DNA of 64,000 nucleotides from Leptotrichia sp. HSP-536 (GTDB lineage: Bacteria; Fusobacteriota; Fusobacteriia; Fusobacteriales; Leptotrichiaceae): positions 434,001-498,000 of the forward strand of contig NZ_CP165647.1 in the NCBI RefSeq assembly GCF_041199985.1, given 5' to 3'. Below are positions 7,845 through 16,892 of the stretch, one piece after another. Made by a program: the position numbers and the translations under genes. Positions within the stretch are counted from its first letter, which is position 1; every line of letters starts with the position of its first letter. The notes beneath the pieces were generated by a model. That model was not told where the DNA came from. It did not search any database and was given only the letters and a program-made list of their open reading frames with translations.

Positions 7845-8951
7845 GTGAATGAAATAAATAAAGTAGAATTAAAAGGAATAAAAATAGGAAAATACGTTAT
7901 CGAAAAGCCGATAGTTCAAGGTGGAATGGGTGTTGGAATAAGCTGGGACAGGCTTGCTGGAAATGTGGCAAAAAATGGATGTCTTGGAACGATAAGTGCA
8001 ATTTGTACTGGATATTATCAAAATATGAGATTTGTAAAAAAAGCGGTAAATGGTAGACCTTTAGGAACAGAAAATACCTACAGCCGTGAAGCACTTTTTG
8101 AAATATTTAAAAATGCAAGAAAAATTTGCGGAGATAAGCCGCTTGCTTGTAATATTCTACACGCGATAAATGATTATGGAAGAGTGGTGCAAGATGCGCT
8201 TGAAGCTGGGGCAAATATTATTGTTACAGGGGCGGGACTTCCGCTGGAACTTCCGAAACTTGTAAAAGATTATCCAGATGTAGAAATTGTGCCAATAGTT
8301 TCATCAGCCAGAGCCTTGAAAATAATCTGTAAAAAATGGAAAGCTGCTGGAAAAATGCCAGGAGCAGTAATTGTGGAAGGTCCTAAAAGTGGTGGACACC
8401 AGGGTGCAAAATATGAAGAATTATTTGCTCCTGAACATCAACTGGAAGCAATTTTACCACCAATTAAGGAGGAACGCGATAAATGGGGAGATTTTCCTAT
8501 TATTGCGGCAGGTGGAATATGGGACAATAACGATATAAAAAATATTATGGCGCTTGGAGCCGATGCCGTTCAAATGGGAACAAGATTTATCGGTACTTAC
8601 GAATGTGATGCAAGCGATGTTTTAAAACAGGTTCTACTTGATGCAAAAGAAGAAGACATAGTAATTGTAAGTTCGCCGGTTGGCTATCCAGGACGTGCTG
8701 TAAAAACGAATTTAGTTCAAACATTGGAGCCTAATACCAAAAAAATTAAATGTATAAGCAACTGTATATTCCCATGTGAACGTGGAAAAGGTGCAAATAG
8801 AGTGGGATACTGTATTGCAGACAGTCTTGGAGATGCTTATCTTGGTAGGATTCAGAGTGGATTATTCTTCTCAGGTGCGAATGGATGGAGATTAAAAGAA
8901 ATTGTGCATGTAAAAGATTTGATAGATGAACTTATGACAGATACTAATTAA
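7845..8951 (+). CDS. NAD(P)H-dependent FMN oxidoreductase (nitronate monooxygenase / FabK-like)
   Basis: TIM-barrel flavoprotein of the 2-nitropropane dioxygenase family. Visible motifs are IVQGGMGVGIS at the N-terminus (FMN phosphate side), GGHQG near residue 185 with the family His, PIIAAGGIWD and ADAVQMGTRFIGT (FMN binding), and AVKTNLV. A cysteine-bearing tail (CISNCIFPCERGKG) is typical of the FabK-like branch. Reactions in the family are nitronate oxidation or enoyl-ACP reduction; the substrate is not decided by sequence. Of the two in-frame starts (7830 ATG, 7845 GTG) the GTG has GGAGGA at correct spacing. Confidence 0.85.
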   Translation: MNEINKVELKGIKIGKYVIEKPIVQGGMGVGISWDRLAGNVAKNGCLGTISAICTGYYQNMRFVKKAVNGRPLGTENTYSREALFEIFKNARKICGDKPLACNILHAINDYGRVVQDALEAGANIIVTGAGLPLELPKLVKDYPDVEIVPIVSSARALKIICKKWKAAGKMPGAVIVEGPKSGGHQGAKYEELFAPEHQLEAILPPIKEERDKWGDFPIIAAGGIWDNNDIKNIMALGADAVQMGTRFIGTYECDASDVLKQVLLDAKEEDIVIVSSPVGYPGRAVKTNLVQTLEPNTKKIKCISNCIFPCERGKGANRVGYCIADSLGDAYLGRIQSGLFFSGANGWRLKEIVHVKDLIDELMTDTN

Positions 8952-8988
8952 ATATGAAAATAAAATTATAATTAATAATTAATGGCAT

Positions 8989-9006
8989 GGGGGTAAAATA
9001 AGCCCC
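8989..9006 (+). terminator. Possible terminator after the oxidoreductase
   Basis: GGGG and CCCC arms enclose a 10-base loop, followed by TTGTTTTA. The stem is short, so termination efficiency is uncertain. Confidence 0.4.
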
Positions 9007-9172
9007 TTGTTTTATACTTTTTAAAATGATAATTTTAATTTTGCAGCAAAAATCAAAATTTGTATAAAATTTTATAATTTTTGAAATAATATTATTGTAT
9101 GAAAATTGTTTTTTACTGAAGAATTAAAATAGTAAAAGTTTTATTTAAAAAAATAAAAAAATGGAGAAGAAA

Positions 9173-10549
9173 ATGGCAAGAAGTATAGGAAGAATTATAG
9201 ACATTCTTTTAAACAAGGAAATTGATGAAAAAAAATATGAAGTAAAATCAAAAAGAGTTAAAACTGAAAAACGTAAACCAAGGAAACCAATGACAAAAGA
9301 TATGGAACTAAAAGAAATTAATGATACCAATCTTTTATACATTCCACTTTTACAACATATCGGAAGTACAGCGATAGAAACAGTTGAAATAGGAGATTAT
9401 GTAAAAAAATATGAAAAAATAGGAGAAATTTCTGGAAATATTTCGGCAAATATTCATTCACCAGTTTCTGGTGATGTTGTTGATGTCGTTGAACATAGTA
9501 TTCCAAATGGAGCTAAAGTAAAAACAGTTATTATTGTAAACGATTTTCAAAATAATGAAATGAAACTTGAAAAAAGAAGAGTTGAAGATTTGAGAACAAT
9601 CAAAAAAGAAGATATTATTAAAATAATAAGGGAAGCTGGGATAGTAGGGCTTGGAGAAGCTCAGTTTCCAACTCATATAAAATATGACACAAAATTTAAA
9701 AAAGTCGAAACGTTTATAATAAATGGAGCTGAATGTGAACCATATTTGACTTCAGATTACTCACTTATGAAAAATTTTACTAAGGAAATTCTAAATGGAA
9801 TAAAAGTTATAGAAAAATTATTAAATCCAAAGGAAATTGTAATTGGAATTGAAAATGAAAATAGTAATTTAGTTCAAAAATTTGAAGAATTGGCAAAGGA
9901 AGAAAAAGTTAATTTAAAAATAAAATTGCTTCCAACAATTTATCCGCAAGGAAGCGAATTACAGCTTATAAATACTGTAACAGGGAAAAAAGTTAAAAAA
10001 GGGGAGCTTCCATTGAATCAAGGTGTGATTGTGAGCAACGTTGGAACAGTTAAGGCGATATACGATGCATTTTTTGAAGGGAAGCCGCTTGTTGAAAGAA
10101 TTATTACAATTTCTGGAGAAGAAGCAAAAAATATCGGAAATTATAAAGTAAAAATTGGGACACCGCTTTATCACATTGTGAATGAATTAGGAATTGAAAA
10201 AGAAGAAAAAGTGATTTTTGGTGGGCCTATGATGGGAATTGAAGTTTTTGATTCTAGAATGCCAGTAATAAAAGGAACTTCTGGAATACTATTTTTAAGT
10301 AAAGAAGAAATTGAGAGAGAAAGTTGTATTTCGTGTGGATATTGTGTTGAAGCCTGTCCAATGAACCTTATGCCTTTTGAGTTTGCAGATTATTATGAAA
10401 AAGGTAAATATGAAAAGATGATAAAAGCTAATATTCAAAACTGTATTGAGTGTGGAGCATGTGAATTTATCTGCCCATCAAGAGTGCCTTTAATTGAAAG
10501 CATAAAAAATGGGAAGGCAATTTTATCGGAAATGGAGGAAAATAAATAA
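9173..10549 (+). CDS. rnfC: Rnf electron transport complex subunit C
   Basis: Membrane-associated iron-sulfur and NADH-binding subunit of the ion-pumping ferredoxin:NAD oxidoreductase. Seen are an unusual Lys/Arg-rich N-terminus (about 1-45), the Rnf barrel-sandwich region with HSPVSGDVV, the flavin/NADH domain (GIVGLGEAQFPTHIKY, INGAECEPYLTSDY), SLBB-like VIFGGPMMG, and two 4Fe-4S motifs, CISCGYCVEACP and CIECGACEFICP. About 458 residues is a normal length. ATG 9173 has GGAG six bases upstream; ATG 9161 is upstream of the SD. It overlaps rnfD by one base (TAATG). Confidence 0.94.
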   Translation: MARSIGRIIDILLNKEIDEKKYEVKSKRVKTEKRKPRKPMTKDMELKEINDTNLLYIPLLQHIGSTAIETVEIGDYVKKYEKIGEISGNISANIHSPVSGDVVDVVEHSIPNGAKVKTVIIVNDFQNNEMKLEKRRVEDLRTIKKEDIIKIIREAGIVGLGEAQFPTHIKYDTKFKKVETFIINGAECEPYLTSDYSLMKNFTKEILNGIKVIEKLLNPKEIVIGIENENSNLVQKFEELAKEEKVNLKIKLLPTIYPQGSELQLINTVTGKKVKKGELPLNQGVIVSNVGTVKAIYDAFFEGKPLVERIITISGEEAKNIGNYKVKIGTPLYHIVNELGIEKEEKVIFGGPMMGIEVFDSRMPVIKGTSGILFLSKEEIERESCISCGYCVEACPMNLMPFEFADYYEKGKYEKMIKANIQNCIECGACEFICPSRVPLIESIKNGKAILSEMEENK

Positions 10550-11877
10550 TGGCAAGTGAAAAAACACTTATGGGAGAAATATTGGATGTGGATGAAGATA
10601 GAAATTTTAAAGGTGAACTTTTGGATAATAATGAAATAAAGATATTAAAAGTAAAAAAATCTGAAAATGAAAAAAAATTAGAAGAAACAAAAAAAACATT
10701 AAATACAAAAGAATCAAAAAAACGTTCTAAAATAATAAAAAGAAGAAAAATAATAAAAAATTTTTTTAGAAAAAGAAAATCTCAAAAAATATCCTTTACC
10801 CCATACATTCGTACTGAAGTTGATGTGAGAAATATTATGAAAGATGTAATTATAGCACTTTTTCCAGCCATCATTGCAGCTTGGCTAGTTTATGGAATAA
10901 GAGCACTTTTAGTAATCGTCGTATCAGTTTTATCAGCTGTATGGACGGAAAAAATATTTTCCAGAGTATTTTTGAACGATTCAGAGTCTACACAAAATTT
11001 GTCAGCTATAATAACTGGAATCTTGCTAGCTTTAACTTTAGCGCCATTTACTTCATTACCAGTTGTCGCTTTTGGAGCCAGTATGGCTATAATTTTTGGA
11101 AAACTGATGTATGGTGGAATTGGGAAAAATATTTTTAATCCAGCAGTGGTAGGACGTGAATTTATGACAGTCTTTTTTCCAGTAGCGATGTCTTCAGGAG
11201 CAATATGGTTTAATAAAGAAGCCTTAAAAATGTCAAATATAAGATTTTTTAAAAATTTTTCTAAAACTCCATTTGCAAATTATTTAGATAGCCTGCTTTT
11301 AAGTCCTTCAGGCTCTTTAGGCTCATATTCTGCTTTTGCTTTAATTCTTGGAGGGTTATATCTGCTATTAAAAAATAGAATTTCGTGGCATATTCCAGTA
11401 AGTCTTTTTGCTACAGCATTTTTAGCTACAATGTTCCTAAAGGACGGAATTTCTGTTACAATAGGAGGAATATTGTTAATCGGAATATTTATGGCAACTG
11501 ATATGCCAACAAGCCCAATGTCTCCAGCAGGAAAAGTTTATTACGGAGTAATGCTGGGAGCTGTGATTGTTTTATTGACAATACTTGGAATAAAAAATGA
11601 AACATTATCTTATGTACTGTTAATATTAAATCCTTTTGCAAAAATAATAAATAAGGTTTTTCGTCCAGTTGTATTTGGTTACGATTTAAAAGAAGTCATT
11701 GGAGAACAGCTGAGAAAAGCGGCATTAGTTACATTGGGAATATTTAGCGTTGCGATAAGTTTTGTAACGTTGCATAAAATAGGGGCTGTTCCATATTTGG
11801 TATATTTATATATTTTGGTGCTGACTGTAAATTTAACAGAAAATAAAAAATATAGAAAATTAGTTAAATTGTTATAA
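10549..11877 (+). CDS. rnfD: Rnf electron transport complex subunit D with long N-terminal extension
   Basis: Integral membrane subunit of Rnf, a relative of NqrB. An N-terminal basic extension of about 80 residues precedes the usual start of homology (FTPYIRTEVDVRNIMKDV). Then come the multi-helix core, with IFNPAVVGREFM, SGSLGSYSAFALILGG and FMATDMPTSPMSPAGK. The canonical covalent-FMN motif (SGAT in a D-x-x-SGAT-P context) is not present; the aligned place reads FSKTPFA, which keeps only Thr-Pro. No rnfG, E, A or B follows before a strong terminator. Translation is coupled to rnfC. Confidence 0.92.
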   Translation: MASEKTLMGEILDVDEDRNFKGELLDNNEIKILKVKKSENEKKLEETKKTLNTKESKKRSKIIKRRKIIKNFFRKRKSQKISFTPYIRTEVDVRNIMKDVIIALFPAIIAAWLVYGIRALLVIVVSVLSAVWTEKIFSRVFLNDSESTQNLSAIITGILLALTLAPFTSLPVVAFGASMAIIFGKLMYGGIGKNIFNPAVVGREFMTVFFPVAMSSGAIWFNKEALKMSNIRFFKNFSKTPFANYLDSLLLSPSGSLGSYSAFALILGGLYLLLKNRISWHIPVSLFATAFLATMFLKDGISVTIGGILLIGIFMATDMPTSPMSPAGKVYYGVMLGAVIVLLTILGIKNETLSYVLLILNPFAKIINKVFRPVVFGYDLKEVIGEQLRKAALVTLGIFSVAISFVTLHKIGAVPYLVYLYILVLTVNLTENKKYRKLVKLL

Positions 11878-11956
11878 TTTCCTAGATTATATTTTATTTG
11901 TCTTCTATTAAGGAGTCTTTCTCCCTTATAGTATGAGAAAAATAGCTTAAAATAAA

Positions 11957-12007
11957 AAAAACTGCACTTCCTGCTTCGTGTTCAAGATTTTGAGTGCAGT
12001 TTTTTTA
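11957..12007. terminator. Bidirectional terminator between rnfD and glgP
   Basis: ACTGCACT (11961-11968) and AGTGCAGT (11993-12000) form the stem; an A-run precedes and a T-run follows. It therefore serves rnfD on the plus strand and glgP on the minus strand. Confidence 0.9.
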
Positions 12008-12029
12008 TGATATAGCTTTCTTATAAAAT

Positions 12030-14294
12030 TTATTTAGTTTTCCAGATTTCATCTTCATATTGCGCGATTGTTCTGTCTGATGAGAAGAATCCTGCTTTCG
12101 CTATGTTATTTATCACTTGTTTGTACCACAAGTCTTTGTTTTCATAGTCTTTAAACATTCTTTCTTTTGTGTTGTAGTAATCTTCAAAGTCGATTAATGT
12201 CATGAACCAGTCTTTGTTTATAAGTTCATTTTGAAGTCTTTCCAATCTTTCTTTGTTTCCTACTTTTATTAATTCATCAGAAGTTATGAAATCAACTACT
12301 TCCTTTATTCCATCTTGCTTGTAGTAATCTTTTGAAACATAACCTGAAGTTTCATATAATTCTATTATATTATCACTATGTTTTCCGAAAATATAGATAT
12401 TATCGTCACCTACAAGTTCATGAATTTCCACATTTGCTCCATCCATTGTTCCAAGAGTCAATGCTCCATTTAGCATAAATTTCATATTTCCAGTTCCACT
12501 AGCTTCTTTTGAGGCAAGCGAGATTTGCTCAGAAATATCTGTTGCTGGAATAATTTTTTCAGCTAATCCTACATTGTAGTTTTCAACTAGGTAAACATTT
12601 AAGTATTTGTTTACTTCCGGATCGTTGTTTATAATTTCTGATAGACAAAGTATCAAGTGAATGATGTCTTGGGCGATGATGTAGGCTGGTGCAGCTTTTC
12701 CACCGAATAATACCGTTATCTTTCTTTCTGGTAATTTTCCATTTTTAATGTCTAAATATTTTTTAATTACATACAAAGCGTTCATTTGTTGACGTTTATA
12801 TTCGTGGAATCTCTTAATTTGAGTATCAATGATACTGTTTTCATCAATAACGATTCCTTGTGTATGTTGTAAATATTTTTTCAATTTAATTTTATTTTCG
12901 TGTTTAATTTGCGATAATTTTTCGTACACATTTTTATCATCAACATATTTTAAAAGTTCTTTTAAATTTTCAGCATCTGTCAAGTAACCTGTACCAATTA
13001 ATTCTTTCAAGTAATCTGCCAAGTCTTCGTTACAGCTTTCAAGCCATCTTCTAAATGTAATCCCATTTGTCTTGTTATTAAATTTATCAGGGTAAATTTC
13101 ATAAAATTCCTTAAGTTCACTATTTTTCAAGATTTCAGTATGCAAATAAGCAACTCCATTTACACTTGAAGAAAAATGAATATCCATATTTGCCATATGA
13201 ACTCTATTTTGCTCATCTATAATTTGTACTTTTTCATCTGAATATTTACCTTTGATAACTTCATCCAGTTTTTTTATAATTTCAACAATGTTCGGCACAA
13301 CTTCTTCCAAGTAGTCTAAAGGCCATTTTTCCAATGCTTCTGCCAGAATCGTATGGTTTGTATATCCTGTCATTTTTGTTACAATTTCTGTTGCTTCTTC
13401 AAAAGAAATATTATGCTCTTCTGTCATAATACGGATTAATTCAGGAATTACCATACTTGGGTGTGTATCGTTAATTTGAACAAACGCATAATCTGCTAAA
13501 TCGTGAATATTGCTTCCTTTTTCAGTTGCTTCAGCGATAATCAATCTTGCCGCATTTGATACCATGAAATATTGTTGGTAAATACGTAATAATTCCCCTT
13601 TTTTTGTACTGTCGTCAGGATATAGGAATAATGTTAGATTTTTTTCAACATTTTCTTCATCAAATGATATTCCATTTTCTATTAAATTGTAGTCAACACT
13701 TTCAATATCAAATAAATTCAAGTAATTTTTTGTATCTTTCTCATATCCTAAAATGTCAATTCTTTTTAATTTTGAATGTAAACTGAAGTTTTTGAATTTT
13801 ACTTCGTATCCAATATTTGTATCCCTTAACCAGCTTTGATCTTCTATCCAGTAGTTTGCCTCAGCTTTTTGCTCATTGTTCTTGAAAACTTGTCTGAATA
13901 GTCCGCAGTGATAGTTAAGTCCAACTCCTTCTCCATTGATTCCTAAAGTTGACATTGAATCAACAAAACATGAAGCAAGTCTTCCAAGTCCACCATTTCC
14001 TAATGAAGGTTCAGTTTCCACTTCTTCAACGTGGCTTAAGTTTTTCCCTGCCGCCTTTAATTCTTCCCTAACTTCTTTATAAATTCCTAAATTAATCAAG
14101 TTATTTGACAATAATTTCCCAATTAAAAATTCTGCAGAAATGTAGTATATTTTCTTTTTAGAATTATTTGCAGTTTTTTCATCTGCTCTTTCTTTAACAT
14201 ACTCAAGTAATTTGTAATAAATTTCCTGATTTGTCATTTCACTTATTTGTTTTTCATTTCTTTTTTGTAAAAAATCTGTAAAATTATAACTCAC
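12030..14294 (-). CDS. glgP: Glycogen/starch phosphorylase
   Basis: PLP enzyme releasing glucose 1-phosphate from alpha-1,4-glucans. The 754 residues include the N-terminal EPSLGNGGLGRLASCF, the catalytic-site segments NDTHPS and KRFHEYKRQQMN, and the PLP-lysine signature EASGTGNMKFMLNGALTLGT. This is the short bacterial form, which lacks the long N-terminal regulatory part of the animal enzyme. The start is GTG at 14294, with AAAGGAA 12 bases upstream. The gene stands alone, with no other glg genes in the window, behind a strong promoter and a leader of about 150 bases. Confidence 0.96.
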   Translation of the reverse strand: MSYNFTDFLQKRNEKQISEMTNQEIYYKLLEYVKERADEKTANNSKKKIYYISAEFLIGKLLSNNLINLGIYKEVREELKAAGKNLSHVEEVETEPSLGNGGLGRLASCFVDSMSTLGINGEGVGLNYHCGLFRQVFKNNEQKAEANYWIEDQSWLRDTNIGYEVKFKNFSLHSKLKRIDILGYEKDTKNYLNLFDIESVDYNLIENGISFDEENVEKNLTLFLYPDDSTKKGELLRIYQQYFMVSNAARLIIAEATEKGSNIHDLADYAFVQINDTHPSMVIPELIRIMTEEHNISFEEATEIVTKMTGYTNHTILAEALEKWPLDYLEEVVPNIVEIIKKLDEVIKGKYSDEKVQIIDEQNRVHMANMDIHFSSSVNGVAYLHTEILKNSELKEFYEIYPDKFNNKTNGITFRRWLESCNEDLADYLKELIGTGYLTDAENLKELLKYVDDKNVYEKLSQIKHENKIKLKKYLQHTQGIVIDENSIIDTQIKRFHEYKRQQMNALYVIKKYLDIKNGKLPERKITVLFGGKAAPAYIIAQDIIHLILCLSEIINNDPEVNKYLNVYLVENYNVGLAEKIIPATDISEQISLASKEASGTGNMKFMLNGALTLGTMDGANVEIHELVGDDNIYIFGKHSDNIIELYETSGYVSKDYYKQDGIKEVVDFITSDELIKVGNKERLERLQNELINKDWFMTLIDFEDYYNTKERMFKDYENKDLWYKQVINNIAKAGFFSSDRTIAQYEDEIWKTK

Positions 14295-14352
14295 TGTTTT
14301 GATTATTTCCTTTCAAATTTTGTTTTTATTTTATAATATTTTTTTATGAATT

Positions 14353-14438
14353 AAACTACTTCAAAATTGGAACACTAAAATCATTAAACTAGTTTGAGTA
14401 CACAATCATAATTTTGGCATCCAATTTTAAAGTTGTTT
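14353..14438 (-). promoter_or_regulatory. Long inverted repeat in the glgP leader
   Basis: Arms 14353-14370 and 14421-14438 are 18 bases each with two mismatches and enclose 50 bases. They fall inside the predicted 5' untranslated region of glgP. No known riboswitch class was recognised; it could be a structured leader or a relic of a small mobile element. Confidence 0.5.
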
Positions 14439-14452
14439 TACTATGCGGGCAT

Positions 14453-14481
14453 ATTATATAACTATTTTTTTAATTTGTCAA
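14453..14481 (-). promoter_or_regulatory. Promoter of glgP
   Basis: TTGACA (14476-14481), 17 bases, TATAAT (14453-14458) on the minus strand: a full consensus sigma-70 promoter. The start site would be near 14446, about 150 bases before the GTG codon. Confidence 0.88.
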
Positions 14482-14555
14482 CACATTTACGTAAATGCTT
14501 TAGAAACCTATAAAACTTGAATTAGTAACTATTTTATTTGACTTTTATAGGATAA

Positions 14556-14680
14556 GTGAACTACTCCCGCTTTTAGAAACGGAAGCTTCTTGGGAAGTAT
14601 CTTCTTTTGTTAGCCAAATATATTTACCAACCTCTTCGGGCAGTTCCTGCCCTGTCTTTTTATTTCCTAATATCTCAACA
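14556..14680 (-). ncRNA. Putative omega RNA (reRNA) at the right end of the IS605 element
   Basis: TnpB guide RNAs are read from the tnpB 3' end through the element's right end. Here that interval contains a small GGGCAG/CTGCCC hairpin near 14638-14653 (minus: GGGCAGGAACTGCCC) and the end hairpin CTTCCGTTT-CTAA-AAGCGGGAG. The guide would be the flanking sequence beyond 14556, toward the glgP promoter. Inference from position and structure only. Confidence 0.4.
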
Positions 14681-15647
14681 TCTCTTTTCCAATGTTCTTT
14701 ATATTCAGTGCCGCATTGTAATCTCTATCAATCTCAATTCCACAGCACTCACATTTATAGTTTCTTTCTGATAATTTCAGCTCCTCTTTAACATTTCCAC
14801 ATTTACTGCAAGTTTTCGACGACGGAAACCACTTATCTATTTTTAAAAATTGCTTTCCTAAAAACATCAACTTATACTCAAGCATCCTCAAAAACATTCC
14901 CCATCCATTATCTCCTACACTTTTCCCAAAATTTAATGCCTGGCTCATCCCTTTCATATTCAAATCCTCGACAATCACAGCATTATGTTCTTTGGACAAT
15001 TTTTTCGATAACTTATGCAAAAAATCTCTTCGACAATTTTTAATATGCTCATGTAATTTTGATATTTTCGCTTTTTGCTTATACCAATTTTTAGAAAATT
15101 TTACTTTCCTTGACAATGATTTCTGTAATTTCTTTAATTTTTCTTCTAGCATCCTAAAATATCTTGGATAATCAGCCCTTTGGTTTTCAGAACTGACAAA
15201 TAATTCAGACATTGAAAAATCAAGTCCAATTACCTTATCATTACTTGGTATTTTTTGAATTTCTTTTTCAAATTCCGTCAAGACAGAAACATAGTAATTT
15301 CCATTACTGTTTGTCAATGTTTTTGTCGTATAACTTTTAACGCTATTCTTTTTAGATTTGAACTTTGGAAACTTCGCTCTCTTCTGAAAGAAATTCGTAA
15401 ACGATCGTCTTACATTCAATTGAGCATTTGAAAGTGCCAGACTGTCAACTTCTTTCAAAAATTGATTTTCACTTTTCAAACTGGCAGGTGTAATTATTTT
15501 ATTTTTTCCAGTTTCTTCATAAAATTTATTTGCAGCATACAAAATCGTATTGTAGACAAAACGAACACATCCGAAAGTCTTGTTTATCAATAATTCTTGC
15601 TCCTTATTTGGATAAATTCTGTATTTGAATGCTAAATTATATTTCAT
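14667..15647 (-). CDS. tnpB: IS605-family TnpB, internally shortened
   Basis: RNA-guided nuclease relative of Cas12. The RuvC-like catalytic residues are present: IGLDFS (Asp), VIVEDLNMKG (Glu) and DRDYNAALN (Asp). The zinc ribbon CSKCG ... CECCG is also present. At 326 residues it is shorter than the usual 370-400. SVKSYTTKTL runs straight into NSNGNYYVSVL, which in typical TnpB proteins are separated by about 45 residues of beta-strand sequence. This points to an in-frame deletion in the RNA/DNA-binding part. SD AAAGGAGG overlaps the tnpA end. Confidence 0.9.
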   Translation of the reverse strand: MKYNLAFKYRIYPNKEQELLINKTFGCVRFVYNTILYAANKFYEETGKNKIITPASLKSENQFLKEVDSLALSNAQLNVRRSFTNFFQKRAKFPKFKSKKNSVKSYTTKTLTNSNGNYYVSVLTEFEKEIQKIPSNDKVIGLDFSMSELFVSSENQRADYPRYFRMLEEKLKKLQKSLSRKVKFSKNWYKQKAKISKLHEHIKNCRRDFLHKLSKKLSKEHNAVIVEDLNMKGMSQALNFGKSVGDNGWGMFLRMLEYKLMFLGKQFLKIDKWFPSSKTCSKCGNVKEELKLSERNYKCECCGIEIDRDYNAALNIKNIGKEMLRY

Positions 15648-15651
15648 AAAA

Positions 15652-16050
15652 TTACACCTCCTTTTGATTTTGAATATATTTTTTAATTATCTCTGACGGC
15701 GCACCTCCAACACTTACAACTAAGTAACTTCTGCTCCAAAAATATTCTTTCCACAATCTTCTCCTTATTTCAGGAAATTCTTTTTTTATCAACCTGCTGA
15801 AAGCACTTTTGTAAGTATTTACAAACTTAGAAAGTTCAGTATTAGGCATAGCATTAATCAACATATGAATATGATCAATATCATGTTCCCATTCTTTAAG
15901 AACAATGTTATACTTCGGACATATTTTTTCAAAAATCTCTTTCAATCTATTAGAAATTTCATCATTAATGACTTCTCTTCGATATTTTATACAAAAAATC
16001 ATATGATAATTTATATCAAATACTGAATGATAATTACTATTATATGACAT
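15652..16050 (-). CDS. tnpA: IS200/IS605 Y1 transposase TnpA
   Basis: HUH single-strand transposase of 132 residues. The HUH motif is DHIHMLI (about residue 59), the catalytic tyrosine lies in KKYIQNQKE near the C-terminus, and the family segments HMIFCIKYRR and LWKEYFWSRSYLVVSVGG are intact. It appears full length and active. It ends four bases before tnpB. Confidence 0.94.
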   Translation of the reverse strand: MSYNSNYHSVFDINYHMIFCIKYRREVINDEISNRLKEIFEKICPKYNIVLKEWEHDIDHIHMLINAMPNTELSKFVNTYKSAFSRLIKKEFPEIRRRLWKEYFWSRSYLVVSVGGAPSEIIKKYIQNQKEV

Positions 16051-16086
16051 TATTATTAAATACTTCTATATTATTTTACTGAATAA

Positions 16087-16115
16087 ATTATATCATAAAT
16101 ATATCCTTTTTTCAA
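16087..16115 (-). promoter_or_regulatory. Promoter of tnpA
   Basis: TTGAAA (16110-16115), 17 bases, TATAAT (16087-16092) on the minus strand, 37 bases before the tnpA start. Confidence 0.75.
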
Positions 16116-16194
16116 TTTTTTTTTACAAAAAAAAGCAATTCATCTCCCACTTGTAGAAGCCGGAGACTTCTTGCTATCTTTTGTTTAAATTTTT

Positions 16195-16787
16195 ATTACG
16201 AAAATCGAAAAACAAAAACGTTACTTCAATTCAATATAAGTTCCAACACACTGTACGGATGGATAAAGCTTAAGAGAGAAACAGGGAATTTTTCATCAAG
16301 AAAACGAAAAAGAGAATTTAAGGTGCTTAATCCTGAAAAACTTTATCAATATATGAAAAATCCAAAAAATGCAGATAAGTACATCCGTGAAATAGCAAGG
16401 GATTTTGGCTATGGAAAGGAGACAGTGAGAGCAGCACTGAAAAAATTAGGGTACACAAGAAAAAAATAGACAAGATACAGGGAAATAATGAAAAGTGAAT
16501 TTTTTGAAGAATGGTTCAGGGAGATATTCTTAAGACATATTGAAAAATTAAAGAAGAGTGTGCTAATAGTTATGAACAATGCCAGATTTCATAGAAAAAG
16601 GATATTAGAAAAGATAATTAGGAGGAGGCATTGTCTATTCTTTCTTCCGCCGTATTCACCAGATTTAAATCCAATAGAAAAAGTATGGGCTAGTCTCAAG
16701 AAGAAATTAAATGACATAGCCCATAATTTTAATACGCTTGAAGAAGCAGTTACTACTGCCTTATTTGATAAAATGGTTCGATTTTAA
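16195..16787 (+). pseudogene. IS630-family transposase remnant
   Basis: The first part encodes an IS630-type helix-turn-helix (FNISSNTLYGWIKLKRETG, then IREIARDFGYGKETVRAALK) and ends at TAG near 16467. A second frame from 16488 has the C-terminal DDE part: VMNNARFHRK, LPPYSPDLNPIEKVWASLKK and the terminal ALFDKM. The region with the first catalytic Asp and its surroundings is missing, so the gene is deleted internally. The 5' end is cut off next to the IS605 left end. Confidence 0.82.
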
Positions 16788-16892
16788 ATAGGCTTTACTA
16801 TATATTAACAATTCTTTCAGGTTTTGGTTATTTTCTAACATTTTTACCAGCTTCTTTCCTAAGATATGTCAATAATATTATATCTCTTTTTC

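Larger units (their letters stand above)
14556..16178 (-). mobile_element. IS200/IS605-family insertion sequence (tnpA + tnpB)
   Basis: A single-strand-type element with Y1 transposase and TnpB in the same direction. There are no inverted-repeat ends. Instead subterminal hairpins occur at both sides: 14564-14585 before the end sequence TAGTTCAC (read on the minus strand) and 16143-16166 upstream of tnpA. It lies between the glgP promoter and an IS630 remnant. The exact left-end cleavage point is not certain. Confidence 0.85.
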
